Shown here: piece by piece, positions 55,674 to 64,000 of the stretch
How the letters are laid out: each line of letters starts with the position of its first letter
How positions within the stretch are numbered: the first letter of the stretch is position 1
Source of the DNA: Prochlorococcus sp. AG-347-E03
Lineage (GTDB): Bacteria > Cyanobacteriota > Cyanobacteriia > PCC-6307 > Cyanobiaceae
Assembly (NCBI GenBank): GCA_003279115.1
Contig: QCBG01000006.1
Span: 1 to 64,000 of the forward strand
Direction: 5' to 3'
Length of the DNA stretch: 64,000 nt
The notes under the pieces: model-generated
Database searches by the model: none
Told to the model about the DNA's origin: nothing
Seen by the model: only the letters and a program-made list of their open reading frames with translations
Program-made: the position numbers and the translations under genes

Positions 55674-57632
55674 TTATAACTCGTTAAAATATTCATATAT
55701 ATCATTTACTGAATTTTTTCCAAGTCCTTTAACTTTTGATAAATCCTCTTTACTAGCTATTCTTATCGCGTCTATTGATTTAAAATGCTCAAGCAATTCT
55801 CTTATTCTAGATGGTCCTAATCCACTGATTTGGGACAATTGAGATCTATTCATTCTCTTAGATCTTTTGTCTCTATGAAAAGATAATGCAAATCTATGTG
55901 CTTCATCTCTTACTCTTCTTAATAGAAGAACTCCTTTTTGATTTTCGTCAGTATCAAGAGACTTAGTAAAGCCTGGAATAAATATTTCTTCTTGTTTTTT
56001 TGCTAATGAACATATAGTTACTTCCTCCTCAAGATTTAATTCTTTTAATGCTTTAATAGCTGCATTTAACTGTCCTTTTCCTCCATCAATCATTATTAAA
56101 TCAGGCCAGTCTGATAGAAGTTCATTGTCTAGTTTACTATTAGTTTTATCATTTAATATTGAAAAATCCCCTCCGTTAACTTTAAATCTTGACCATTTTT
56201 TAAACCTTCTATGTATTACTTCATATATCGAAGCAAAATCATCACTATGTCCTAAAACAACGTTTGGATCTTTAATTTTATATTTCCTATAATGCTGTTT
56301 AGAAGGAATCCCATCAATAAAAACGACTTGTGATGCTACAGGGTCACTACCTTGAATATGGCTTATATCATAACCTTCAATTCTTTTAGGTTGTTCGCTT
56401 AATTCAAGTATTTGGGCAAGATCCTCAATTGATGATTCATTATCTTGTATCCCATTTATTATTCTATCTAATTCCAATTTCGCATTTTTTAAAACCATTT
56501 CTACAGTTTCATGTTTTTTATTTCTTTTTGGGATTAAGATTTTTACTTTCTTTTTTCTTAGATCCGTTAACCAATCCTCTATGGTTGCTTGTTTTGGAAG
56601 GTTATATTGAAGCAGAATTTCTGATGGTATTTCTACAGCTTCAACATTCATATAATGCTCTTCTAATATTTTTTGTAGAATGAGATTTTCATCTTCATTA
56701 TTTAATTTTTGACTATAGCCAATTCTCCCAATGAGCTTACCAGATCTCATTTGGAAAATTTGTATACTAGATACATTTTTGTCTGAAACTATTCCAAAGA
56801 TATCTCTATTAATTGAAGAATCTGGTATCGATATTTTTTGTGATTCAGTTAATAATTTTAAACCTGAAATTTGGTCTCTTATTTTTGCTGCATTCTCATA
56901 ATCTAAATCATTTGAAAATTGCAGCATTTTTTTTTGTAAAAAAATTTCTAAGTCATCATTTCTTCCCTGAAATATCATAGATACTTGTTTCATTATTTTT
57001 TTATAATCGTCAGATGATATAACTTCTTGGCAAACACCTGGACATCTTCCTATTGAATAATTCAAACAAGTTCTATCTTTATAGACTGGCCTTGGTCTTT
57101 GTCTAAGTGGAAATATTTTTTTTATCGTAAATAATGTACTCCTTAATAATCCGACATCAACATAAGGTCCATAATATCTATCTAAATTATTTCTATTTCT
57201 TCTTCTTCTTGTAATAAATATGCGAGGATATTTTTCACTCCAAGTTATACAAAGATATGGATATTTCTTATCATCCTTTAAAAGAATATTAAAGTATGGT
57301 TTGTTTGTTTTAATTAAATTTGACTCTAAATTTAATGCTTCATATTCGCTATCTGTGACTATTATTTCTATTTCAGTTATTTGACGAACCATCAAACTTA
57401 ATCTGGGCGTTAAATCTGAATATTTATTGAAATAACTACTTACTCTACTACGTAGTTTTTTTGATTTACCGATATAAAGTAAGTTACTATCAATATCTTT
57501 AAAAAGATAACAACCAGATGACTTTGGAATTTCGGATAATCTTGATTTTAATAACTCCTTATTATTAATTAATTTATATTCAATTTTAAAATTATATTTG
57601 TTATTTATTTTTTCGATAGAGGAATTACTCAT
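55674..57632 (-). CDS. uvrC: UvrABC excinuclease subunit C
   Basis: UvrC makes both incisions in nucleotide-excision repair. The 652-residue protein has the GIY-YIG nuclease (SGCYLFKDIDSNLLYIGKSK), UVR motif (NDLDYENAAKIRDQI), RNase H-like nuclease with EGYDISHIQG and MIDGGKGQL, and a C-terminal (HhH)2 domain (QISGLGPSRIRELLEHFKSI). Full length; partner of UvrA/UvrB, not in this window. Confidence 0.97.
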   Translation of the reverse strand: MSNSSIEKINNKYNFKIEYKLINNKELLKSRLSEIPKSSGCYLFKDIDSNLLYIGKSKKLRSRVSSYFNKYSDLTPRLSLMVRQITEIEIIVTDSEYEALNLESNLIKTNKPYFNILLKDDKKYPYLCITWSEKYPRIFITRRRRNRNNLDRYYGPYVDVGLLRSTLFTIKKIFPLRQRPRPVYKDRTCLNYSIGRCPGVCQEVISSDDYKKIMKQVSMIFQGRNDDLEIFLQKKMLQFSNDLDYENAAKIRDQISGLKLLTESQKISIPDSSINRDIFGIVSDKNVSSIQIFQMRSGKLIGRIGYSQKLNNEDENLILQKILEEHYMNVEAVEIPSEILLQYNLPKQATIEDWLTDLRKKKVKILIPKRNKKHETVEMVLKNAKLELDRIINGIQDNESSIEDLAQILELSEQPKRIEGYDISHIQGSDPVASQVVFIDGIPSKQHYRKYKIKDPNVVLGHSDDFASIYEVIHRRFKKWSRFKVNGGDFSILNDKTNSKLDNELLSDWPDLIMIDGGKGQLNAAIKALKELNLEEEVTICSLAKKQEEIFIPGFTKSLDTDENQKGVLLLRRVRDEAHRFALSFHRDKRSKRMNRSQLSQISGLGPSRIRELLEHFKSIDAIRIASKEDLSKVKGLGKNSVNDIYEYFNEL

Positions 57633-57641
57633 TTATAATAA

Positions 57642-58130
57642 TTACCCTCCATAATTCCAGCCAGTTGAAGATAAATTTAGTGAGTCAACATCATTATTTA
57701 GATAAGCAGATGCAACCTCTCCTACAAATACGGTATGGTCTCCATGCATAACACTTCCAACAACATTACATTCAACTCCACCAACACTATCAACTAAAAT
57801 AGGCAATCCAAGCTCACCTAAATTAAATTCAACAGATTCAAATCTACCTCCTAATGCTTTTTGAGGTTTAAAGAAAACAGCAGCTAGATCCTTTTGATCA
57901 CTTTTGAGCACATTTAATGAGAACTTATTGGTGGACTTTATTATTTCATGACTAGAACCCTCTGCTCTAACAGCCATTACAACTAATGGTGGGGTGAAGG
58001 AACCTTGAGTCACCCAACTAGCAGTAAATCCATTCACTTCATTTTTATCTTCGTCTCTAACACCACAAATAAATAATCCGTGAGGTATTTTTCTTAATAA
58101 GATTTTTTTTGCTTCTAGATTTAATGTCAT
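57642..58130 (-). CDS. flavin reductase-like domain protein
   Basis: The 162-residue protein is a flavin-reductase split barrel. NGFTASWVTQGSFTPPLVVM binds FMN, with SVGGVECNVVGSVMHGDHTV and VGEVASAYL. In cyanobacteria this domain is often the C-terminus of flavodiiron proteins; here it is free-standing. It could supply reduced flavin or be an independent reductase. Partner unknown. Confidence 0.85.
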   Translation of the reverse strand: MTLNLEAKKILLRKIPHGLFICGVRDEDKNEVNGFTASWVTQGSFTPPLVVMAVRAEGSSHEIIKSTNKFSLNVLKSDQKDLAAVFFKPQKALGGRFESVEFNLGELGLPILVDSVGGVECNVVGSVMHGDHTVFVGEVASAYLNNDVDSLNLSSTGWNYGG

Positions 58131-58189
58131 AATTGATTTATCTAATAATCTTATTTTAACTAAATTTCTTATTCGATCATAATAAATTC

Positions 58190-58663
58190 ATGAAAATTCT
58201 TTATCCAGGTACTTTTGATCCTTTAACAAACGGGCATCTTGATTTAATAGAAAGGGCTGAAAAAATATTTGGCAATCTAGTAGTTGCTGTTTTAGAAAAT
58301 ACTTCTAAAACACCAACTTTTAATCTTGAAAGAAGAATAATACAAATAAAAAATTCTCTTTCTCATTTACCTAATATTGAAGTTATTTCTTATTCAGGAC
58401 TCACTGTGGATTGTGCAAATGATCTAAAAGCTAATCTTATTCTTAGAGGCTTAAGAGCAATGAGTGATTTTGAGTATGAACTTCAGATTGCTCATACAAA
58501 TAAATCTCTTAATAATGATGTTGAAACTATATTTTTGTCCACAAATACAAATTATAGTTTTCTTAGTAGTTCTTTAGTAAAAGAAGTTGCAAAATTTGGT
58601 GGTGAAATTAATCACATGGTACCTCCCTCTGTTGAGAGTGATTTAAAAGAATATTTTAAATAA
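58190..58663 (+). CDS. coaD: phosphopantetheine adenylyltransferase
   Basis: CoaD transfers AMP to 4'-phosphopantetheine, the penultimate step to coenzyme A. The 157-residue protein has [19 protein letters not shown] (T/HxGH), [19 protein letters not shown] and [17 protein letters not shown]. It is divergent from the flavin-reductase gene and convergent with dacB. Confidence 0.97.
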   Translation: MKILYPGTFDPLTNGHLDLIERAEKIFGNLVVAVLENTSKTPTFNLERRIIQIKNSLSHLPNIEVISYSGLTVDCANDLKANLILRGLRAMSDFEYELQIAHTNKSLNNDVETIFLSTNTNYSFLSSSLVKEVAKFGGEINHMVPPSVESDLKEYFK

Positions 58664-58671
58664 TATTTTTA

Positions 58672-59898
58672 TTAACAAGATTTCAAGTAATAAAGATCAC
58701 GTAATAATTTAAATGTTTTTTCTTTATCAATTTTATTAGAATTTTGGATAATGCTTATAATTATTGGCTTTTCATTTTTATATAAAAAGCCAGATAATGC
58801 AAAGACATTTGAAAGAGTTCCAGTTTTCCCAAAAAACTTTCCAGATAATTCACTATTTACAAATCTTTTAGCTAACGTTCCTCTTACTCCCGTAATTGAA
58901 AGTGTAGATTGATAAGCTTGAAAATTATTAGAATATCTCATTTTATCTAAAAACAATACAACTAACTTTGTTGTAATTCTATTTTTTCGAGACAATCCAC
59001 TAGCATCTGCAAAGTAAGCATTAGTTACTGGGAGGCCTTTATTTTCAAGCCATTTTTTCAATTTTATATATTCATTATCGTTCCATGTATTTGAGGCATT
59101 TTTAAAGAGTGATTCAGCTGTAAAATTATGGCTTTCAGAATTAGTAAGAGTTAATAATGAAAGAATTGGAGTTGAATATATTTTACTTATCTCTGTAATA
59201 TCTTTTAAATAAAATGTTTTTTCTGATTCAAAAAAATCTATATTTACTTTTGAATTAGGAAATTTACTTTTTAAATAGTTTTTAATAAAATTTCTTAAAG
59301 CATAAATATCTTCATATTTATTGTGATTACTTTCAATAGCTAGAGATGTAATTGGAGATCCATATTCGTAAAGTTTATCAGTATTTGTCCAGCCACTAGG
59401 CCAATATAATTTTGAATCAATTTCTATAATATTAAAGTTAATAGTTTTATTTTCTTTAATATTTGAAATTAGTATGATTATATCTTCATAGTTCAGATCT
59501 GGATCCCCTTGACCGAACAAATAATAATTGTTTTTATTTTTTTTTAATAAAAATGTCTTTAAATTATTATTTAATTTATATTTACTTAAAACATAAGCTG
59601 ATGAGAATAATTTTTGATTTGATGCTGGTAACCTTGGAACGTCATCATTATAGGAACTAATTATTGTCCCGTTATTATTGATAATTGATACACTAAAAGA
59701 ATCATCTAGCGTTTTATTCAATAAAGCATCATAAGTAGGACATTTTTTATTTTTAGTAATTATTCCAGGGAAATTAAAATAAATACTATTTAAAATATTT
59801 ATTTTATGATTTGTTAGTAAATATCTTATTAAGAATGGAGATGTTACTAATACTAGAACAATTAAGAAAAATGAATAAATTTTTTTTATCACATTCAA
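58672..59898 (-). CDS. dacB: D-alanyl-D-alanine carboxypeptidase, PBP4 (DacB) family
   Basis: A peptidoglycan DD-peptidase that trims or cuts cross-links in the periplasm. The 408-residue protein has an N-terminal signal-anchor, the SxxK catalytic serine in PRLPASNQKLF, SGLSRKN (SxN) and FGKTGTLSNVFALSG (KTG). It is the last gene of the dapF-desulfurase-DUF1995-dacB run, 1 nt after its neighbour, coupling DAP synthesis with wall remodelling. Confidence 0.9.
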   Translation of the reverse strand: MNVIKKIYSFFLIVLVLVTSPFLIRYLLTNHKINILNSIYFNFPGIITKNKKCPTYDALLNKTLDDSFSVSIINNNGTIISSYNDDVPRLPASNQKLFSSAYVLSKYKLNNNLKTFLLKKNKNNYYLFGQGDPDLNYEDIIILISNIKENKTINFNIIEIDSKLYWPSGWTNTDKLYEYGSPITSLAIESNHNKYEDIYALRNFIKNYLKSKFPNSKVNIDFFESEKTFYLKDITEISKIYSTPILSLLTLTNSESHNFTAESLFKNASNTWNDNEYIKLKKWLENKGLPVTNAYFADASGLSRKNRITTKLVVLFLDKMRYSNNFQAYQSTLSITGVRGTLAKRFVNSELSGKFFGKTGTLSNVFALSGFLYKNEKPIIISIIQNSNKIDKEKTFKLLRDLYYLKSC

Positions 59899-59899
59899 T

Positions 59900-60526
59900 C
59901 TATAAATTTACAAAAATAGATTCATTGTCGGGTTTAATTTCAAATTCTTTTTTAAAAAAATATTTTTTGTTTTCTTCTTTGAAAAGCAACCAGTTATTTG
60001 GATAAATATGCATAAGAGCAGCTTTATTTAAAGGCTGAAGAAAATAAATATTTTTCCAAGTTTTAACAAAGTTTTTACGTCTCTCTCTAATAACACTTCC
60101 TATACCAATATTAGCATCTTCAAATTTAGGATTTAATGAATAATGAGTTCCTTGATAATTATCGGACATAGGTTCAAATGAATCAAAATCATATGGCTGG
60201 GGAAGTATCGATATCATTACACTATCAATATTATTTATATTATTTGATTCATTAAATGATTTAAAAGTAAAGATTTTATCTTTGATATCTGGATAGTCTC
60301 TTTGAGCCAAAGCCACAGCACCTTGATCAGCAAATGTTATGAATACATTATTATTTTTAGTTAATATCTTGTAAATAGTTATTCCAATTCTGTTAAACTT
60401 CAATCCTTCAAAATTAAATTCTATAGTAAGTCTTTTATTTGAATCTAATAAACTTGGAATAATTGCATCCTCCATATTCTTAAGAGATTCATTTAAATCT
60501 TTAGGTAGTCTGTAATTTGTTTCCAT
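59900..60526 (-). CDS. DUF1995 protein
   Basis: The 208-residue protein has KRLTIEFNFEGLKFNRIGIT, NNVFITFADQGAVALAQRDY and FLQPLNKAALMHIYPNNWLL, as in cyanobacterial and plastid DUF1995 (LPA3-like). Plant relatives are linked to PSII assembly, but the function here is not shown. Its ATG overlaps the desulfurase stop by 1 nt, so it is translated in sequence with it. Confidence 0.8.
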   Translation of the reverse strand: METNYRLPKDLNESLKNMEDAIIPSLLDSNKRLTIEFNFEGLKFNRIGITIYKILTKNNNVFITFADQGAVALAQRDYPDIKDKIFTFKSFNESNNINNIDSVMISILPQPYDFDSFEPMSDNYQGTHYSLNPKFEDANIGIGSVIRERRKNFVKTWKNIYFLQPLNKAALMHIYPNNWLLFKEENKKYFFKKEFEIKPDNESIFVNL

Positions 60527-61698
60527 TAAAATTTGTCAATACATATTTGAATAAGTTCTAAAAATTTATCTATTTCTGACTTATTGTTTATTGAACCTAA
60601 AGTAACACGAATATTGGAATATAGTTCATCATCTTTTAAACCAATATTTTTAAGTGTTGAGCTCGGTTTCCCAGATGAGCTTGAACAAGCACTTCCACTA
60701 CTTATGGCTATTCTATTTTCTGACATGAAATTAACAATCTTATAGGCTCTTATAGGATCAAATAGCTTATTTAAAAGTAGAAACGAAATATGATTTGGAA
60801 GCCTATGGTTAATACTGCCCGTAATCTTTATATGATTATTATCCTTAATTTTTTGAAAAAAATAATTTTTAAGTTTATTAATACTATTAGAAGGAAATTC
60901 TGTTGTGTGATCATATGATTTTATTTTTCCTTTAATATTCTTTAATGATTCATACATTCCAGCAATTAATGGCAAAGCTTGTGTTCCTTGTCTAATTGAA
61001 TATTCCTGGGTAAGTGATATGTCTTTATTTTTTAAAATCATTCGAGACTTTTCATTCGTTAAGAGAATCCCGATACCTTTTGGACCTCCAAATTTATGAG
61101 CAGATAAACTTAAAAAATCACATTTAAGATCTTTCCAACTGAATATTCCATTACTTATTATTTGAGTTCCATCTAAATGAAACATTATATTAAATTCTTC
61201 ACATTTGGAACCTATAAATTGAACAGGTTGAATTGTTCCAATTTCACTTTGTCCCCAAATAATTGATACAAGCTTAGTATCATTGGTAAAAATTTTATCG
61301 ATATTAGCAATATTTAAAATTCCATCATTATTTACCTTCCATTCGTAAATATCCCAATTTTGTTTTTTTAGTTTATTAGCACAAATAGTAGTTGCTTGAT
61401 GTTCAACATTTGAAATGATAACTCTACCATTTTTAAATTTCTCGTAAATATTATTAAATACAATATTTGTTGATTCCGAAGAACCAGATGTAAAAATTAT
61501 ATCCTCTGGTTCTGCTTCAAATATATAAGCAATTTTAGATCTAATTTTTTCAAGATATGTAGAGCATTTTATCCCTAGCTCGTATGTTGATGAAGGGTTA
61601 TGCCAATAATTCTTATAAGTTGAATTTATTATATTTAAAACATTTTCAGATAATGGAGTCGTAGATGCATTATCTAAATATATAAAATTATTTTCCAT
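60526..61698 (-). CDS. cysteine desulfurase, NifS/IscS type
   Basis: This PLP enzyme takes sulfur from cysteine for Fe-S clusters and thio-modification of tRNA. The 390-residue protein has the PLP Lys in LSAHKFGGPKGIGILL and the catalytic Cys in ISSGSACSSSSGKPSS (loop of IscS/NifS class I). DAP, sulfur and wall genes are packed with 1-nt overlaps on both sides. SufS is a separate class, so this may not serve the SUF route. Confidence 0.9.
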   Translation of the reverse strand: MENNFIYLDNASTTPLSENVLNIINSTYKNYWHNPSSTYELGIKCSTYLEKIRSKIAYIFEAEPEDIIFTSGSSESTNIVFNNIYEKFKNGRVIISNVEHQATTICANKLKKQNWDIYEWKVNNDGILNIANIDKIFTNDTKLVSIIWGQSEIGTIQPVQFIGSKCEEFNIMFHLDGTQIISNGIFSWKDLKCDFLSLSAHKFGGPKGIGILLTNEKSRMILKNKDISLTQEYSIRQGTQALPLIAGMYESLKNIKGKIKSYDHTTEFPSNSINKLKNYFFQKIKDNNHIKITGSINHRLPNHISFLLLNKLFDPIRAYKIVNFMSENRIAISSGSACSSSSGKPSSTLKNIGLKDDELYSNIRVTLGSINNKSEIDKFLELIQICIDKF

Positions 61699-62558
61699 TA
61701 ATTTATTAAAATTGATCCCGAGAAAACCTTTTTTGCATTACCGGTCATCATTACTTCAGAATCGTCATTTGACCAATCTATTTTAAGATTGCCTCCTGGC
61801 AAAGAAACAATTGTCAACGAGTTGCAAAGGCCTAGTTTATAGGCTGCTACATGAATAGCACAAGCTCCTGTCCCACAGGCTAAGGTTGGACCTGCTCCTC
61901 TTTCCCATACTTTTACCTTGATATTATCTCTATTTAGGATTTGACAAAAATGAACATTAGTTTTTTCTGGAAATAATTCATTATTTTCAAATATTGGACC
62001 AAGTGTAGAAAGAGCAATAGAATCTAAATCTTGTACAAAGAATATTAAATGAGGATTCCCCATCCCTACTGCATAACCTTTATTATTAAAATTTTTCTCA
62101 ATAAATTCGTGTGAAGGAATTGAATTTATTTTTTTTTCAATTGTTGTTGGAATATTTTGACTTTCTAAAATTGGAACTCCCATTTTTACTGTAATTTCAT
62201 CATTTATGTATTTTGCAATTTTTAAACCTGCTTTAGTCTCAATTTTATATTCTATATTTTTTTTATTAATGGAATCATTTACGTGGAGATATTCAACTAA
62301 ACACCTAATTCCATTTCCACACATTTGTGCTTCAGAACCATCAGAATTAAAGATTATCATTTTTGCATAATTATCTTCATTAGGTTCTTCTATAAAAATC
62401 ACACCATCTGCTCCAATACCAAATTGCCTGTTGCAAATTTGTTTTATATCAAATATTTTATTTGTCTTGTAATTTTTATATAAATCATTTCCTCTAGAAT
62501 CAATTACTACGAAATCATTTCCGTTACCTTGATATTTTTCAAAAGTTATATTTTTCAT
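61698..62558 (-). CDS. dapF: diaminopimelate epimerase
   Basis: DapF interconverts LL- and meso-DAP for lysine and peptidoglycan. The 286-residue protein has the two catalytic cysteines in QMCGNGIRC and ACGTGACAIH, with NDFVVIDSRG and MGNPHLIFF. It is the first gene of a four-gene run; its stop overlaps the desulfurase start by 1 nt. Confidence 0.96.
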   Translation of the reverse strand: MKNITFEKYQGNGNDFVVIDSRGNDLYKNYKTNKIFDIKQICNRQFGIGADGVIFIEEPNEDNYAKMIIFNSDGSEAQMCGNGIRCLVEYLHVNDSINKKNIEYKIETKAGLKIAKYINDEITVKMGVPILESQNIPTTIEKKINSIPSHEFIEKNFNNKGYAVGMGNPHLIFFVQDLDSIALSTLGPIFENNELFPEKTNVHFCQILNRDNIKVKVWERGAGPTLACGTGACAIHVAAYKLGLCNSLTIVSLPGGNLKIDWSNDDSEVMMTGNAKKVFSGSILIN

Positions 62559-62665
62559 TTGAAGATAATATATTTTAAATTTTAATTGTAAATTATTCCT
62601 TTTAACAATCTATTTCTATTTTATACAATGGATATTAAAATAATAATTTAACAAATAAAAATTAA

Positions 62666-64000
62666 GTGATTTCTCCCGATAAACAATATGAGATTGATAC
62701 CAATTTATATAATCCATCTGAAATAGAAAAAAAATGGCAGTCAATATGGACAGAAAACAATTTATACAAAACCGAAGAATTAACTGAGAATAGCGATAAA
62801 TTTTATGCCTTATCAATGTTTCCCTACCCTTCAGGTAATCTTCATATGGGACATGTTAGGAATTATGTTATTACAGACTTAATAGCACGGTTCCAAAGGT
62901 TTAATGGCAAATCTGTTTTACATCCAATGGGTTGGGACGCTTTTGGTTTGCCTGCTGAGAATGCAGCGATTGAAAGAGGAATTAGTCCAAGTGTCTGGAC
63001 AAAAAAAAATATTTCTCATATGAAGTCACAATTAATGCTTTTGGGACTATCAGTTGATTGGGATAGAGAATTTGCAACTTGTGATGAAAATTACTATGTT
63101 TGGACACAATATCTATTTTTAGAGTTATACAAGGCAGGTCTTGTATATCAAAAGGAATCAGAAGTTAATTGGGATCCTATAGATAATACAGTCTTAGCGA
63201 ATGAACAAGTTGACTCAGAGGGTAAATCTTGGAGATCTGGGGCACTAGTTGAAAAAAAATTATTAAAGCAATGGTTTTTAAGGATTACTAATTATGCGGA
63301 TGAGTTATTGAAGGATTTAGAAAAATTAGATAACTGGCCAGAAAGAGTAAAAATAATGCAAGATAATTGGATTGGAAAGTCAATTGGTACAAATATTAAT
63401 TTCAATATAAATACCAATCCAGAAAAGAAAATAACTGTATTTACAACTAGGCCAGATACTTTATTTGGAGTTACTTATTTAGCAATTTCTGTTAATCATT
63501 CAATAATTAAAAATATTTCTGATCAAGAAACCATACAAGATATAGAAAATCTTAAACAATATTTGAAAAATAATAAAAATAATGAACCTGAAAAAATTGG
63601 AATAAAAACTAGCTTAGTAGCAATAAATCCAGTTAATTCTGAACCTATTCCTATTTGGGTGGCAAGTTATGTTCTCGATGAATACGGTACAGGTGCTGTT
63701 ATGGGCGTGCCTGCTCATGATCTAAGAGACTTTGAATTTGCTAAGAAAAATAATATTGATATTAAACAGGTAATAAAAAAGGATAAAAATGAACAAACTA
63801 AAGAGCTTGATGAAGCTTATGTGGAAAATGGATATCTTATTAATTCAAATCAATACAATGATATAGCAAATACTATTGCTAAATTAAAAATTTCAGAGGA
63901 GGGCGTAAATAATGGATGGGCCGAAAATAAGATTCAATATCGTTTAAGAGATTGGTTAATATCTAGACAAAGATATTGGGGATGTCCGATTCCTGTCGTT
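62666..64000 (+). CDS. leuS: leucyl-tRNA synthetase, N-terminal part (runs off the window)
   Basis: The frame is open from GTG 62666 to the last base (445 codons). The protein starts MISPDKQYEIDTNLYNPSEI, has the HIGH motif in PYPSGNLHMGHVRNYV, the MGWDAFGLPAENAAI signature, the editing (CP1) domain with TTRPDTLFGVTYLAIS and GVPAHDLRDF, and ends with SRQRYWGCPIPVV. The KMSKS part lies outside. It is divergent from dapF. Confidence 0.96.
   Translation, partial: MISPDKQYEIDTNLYNPSEIEKKWQSIWTENNLYKTEELTENSDKFYALSMFPYPSGNLHMGHVRNYVITDLIARFQRFNGKSVLHPMGWDAFGLPAENAAIERGISPSVWTKKNISHMKSQLMLLGLSVDWDREFATCDENYYVWTQYLFLELYKAGLVYQKESEVNWDPIDNTVLANEQVDSEGKSWRSGALVEKKLLKQWFLRITNYADELLKDLEKLDNWPERVKIMQDNWIGKSIGTNINFNINTNPEKKITVFTTRPDTLFGVTYLAISVNHSIIKNISDQETIQDIENLKQYLKNNKNNEPEKIGIKTSLVAINPVNSEPIPIWVASYVLDEYGTGAVMGVPAHDLRDFEFAKKNNIDIKQVIKKDKNEQTKELDEAYVENGYLINSNQYNDIANTIAKLKISEEGVNNGWAENKIQYRLRDWLISRQRYWGCPIPVV

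Overview
The window is a compact, AT-rich, gene-dense stretch of a marine picocyanobacterial chromosome. The most likely source is a high-light Prochlorococcus. The evidence is chlorophyll biosynthesis (chlH, acsF, hemJ), a psb30-like peptide, cyanobacteria-only families (DUF2996, DUF2949, DUF3038/DUF4335, Ycf20-like, CCB2/CCB4-like, DUF1995), very short intergenic gaps, frequent TTG/GTG starts and many tiny genes. I see no insertion sequence, prophage or CRISPR array. The strain cannot be named from sequence reading alone.

Layout. 0-10.8 kb: start of an ABC-exporter-like gene, an S4-domain protein, tpiA-folP, chlH convergent to them, then dapB, a UbiH-like monooxygenase and cyanobacterial unknowns. 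10.8-24.6 kb: mfd, a TerC-family protein, an acsF-tldD-tldE-fmt run, DUF2996, a catalytically degenerate RNase R-like protein, and an operon of a CxxC-cluster protein with two half-size UPF0016 (manganese-exchanger type) proteins. 24.7-29.3 kb: psb30-like peptide, HAD hydrolase, Ycf20-like, rpmF, an FtsH homologue without its zinc-binding histidines, and a 2-Cys peroxiredoxin. 29.4-33.4 kb: an archipelago of about a dozen genes under 80 codons on both strands, including a ribbon-helix-helix-like gene flanked by inverted repeats and a thioredoxin-like exported protein. 33.4-42.4 kb: clpS, tRNA-Met, trmL, cobU, a CCB-type assembly factor, lptC-like, metG, a minimal RNB nuclease, rpsR, rpmG and pheT. 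42.4-46 kb: an accessory patch with a small exported protein, a repeated promoter/operator module and an RHH-DnaJ fusion, then Ap4A phosphorylase-like and DUF2237 genes. 46-64 kb: metH, ilvE, cobN, PHP, hemJ, uvrC, flavin reductase, coaD, a dapF-desulfurase-DUF1995-dacB operon, and the 5' part of leuS.

How the genes fit together. Two themes recur. One is tetrapyrrole and cobalamin metabolism: ChlH, AcsF and HemJ for chlorophyll/haem; CobN and CobU for B12; and MetH, which consumes B12. The other is translation and its quality control: fmt, metG, pheT, leuS, rpsR, rpmG, rpmF, tRNA-Met, trmL, clpS, tldD/E and the RNB proteins.

Most interesting signals. (1) Three copies of a promoter-like module at 42.39-43.14 kb: AGACT/AGTCT units at a 12-bp period, always exactly 14 bp before a TATA-type -10 box. 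(2) Two RNB-family proteins with complementary losses: one keeps RNA-binding domains but lacks the catalytic acid cluster, the other is a nearly bare catalytic core. (3) An FtsH whose HExGH motif reads NEVGR. (4) A small RHH-like gene bracketed by 12-bp perfect inverted repeats and preceded by a palindromic operator-like site.
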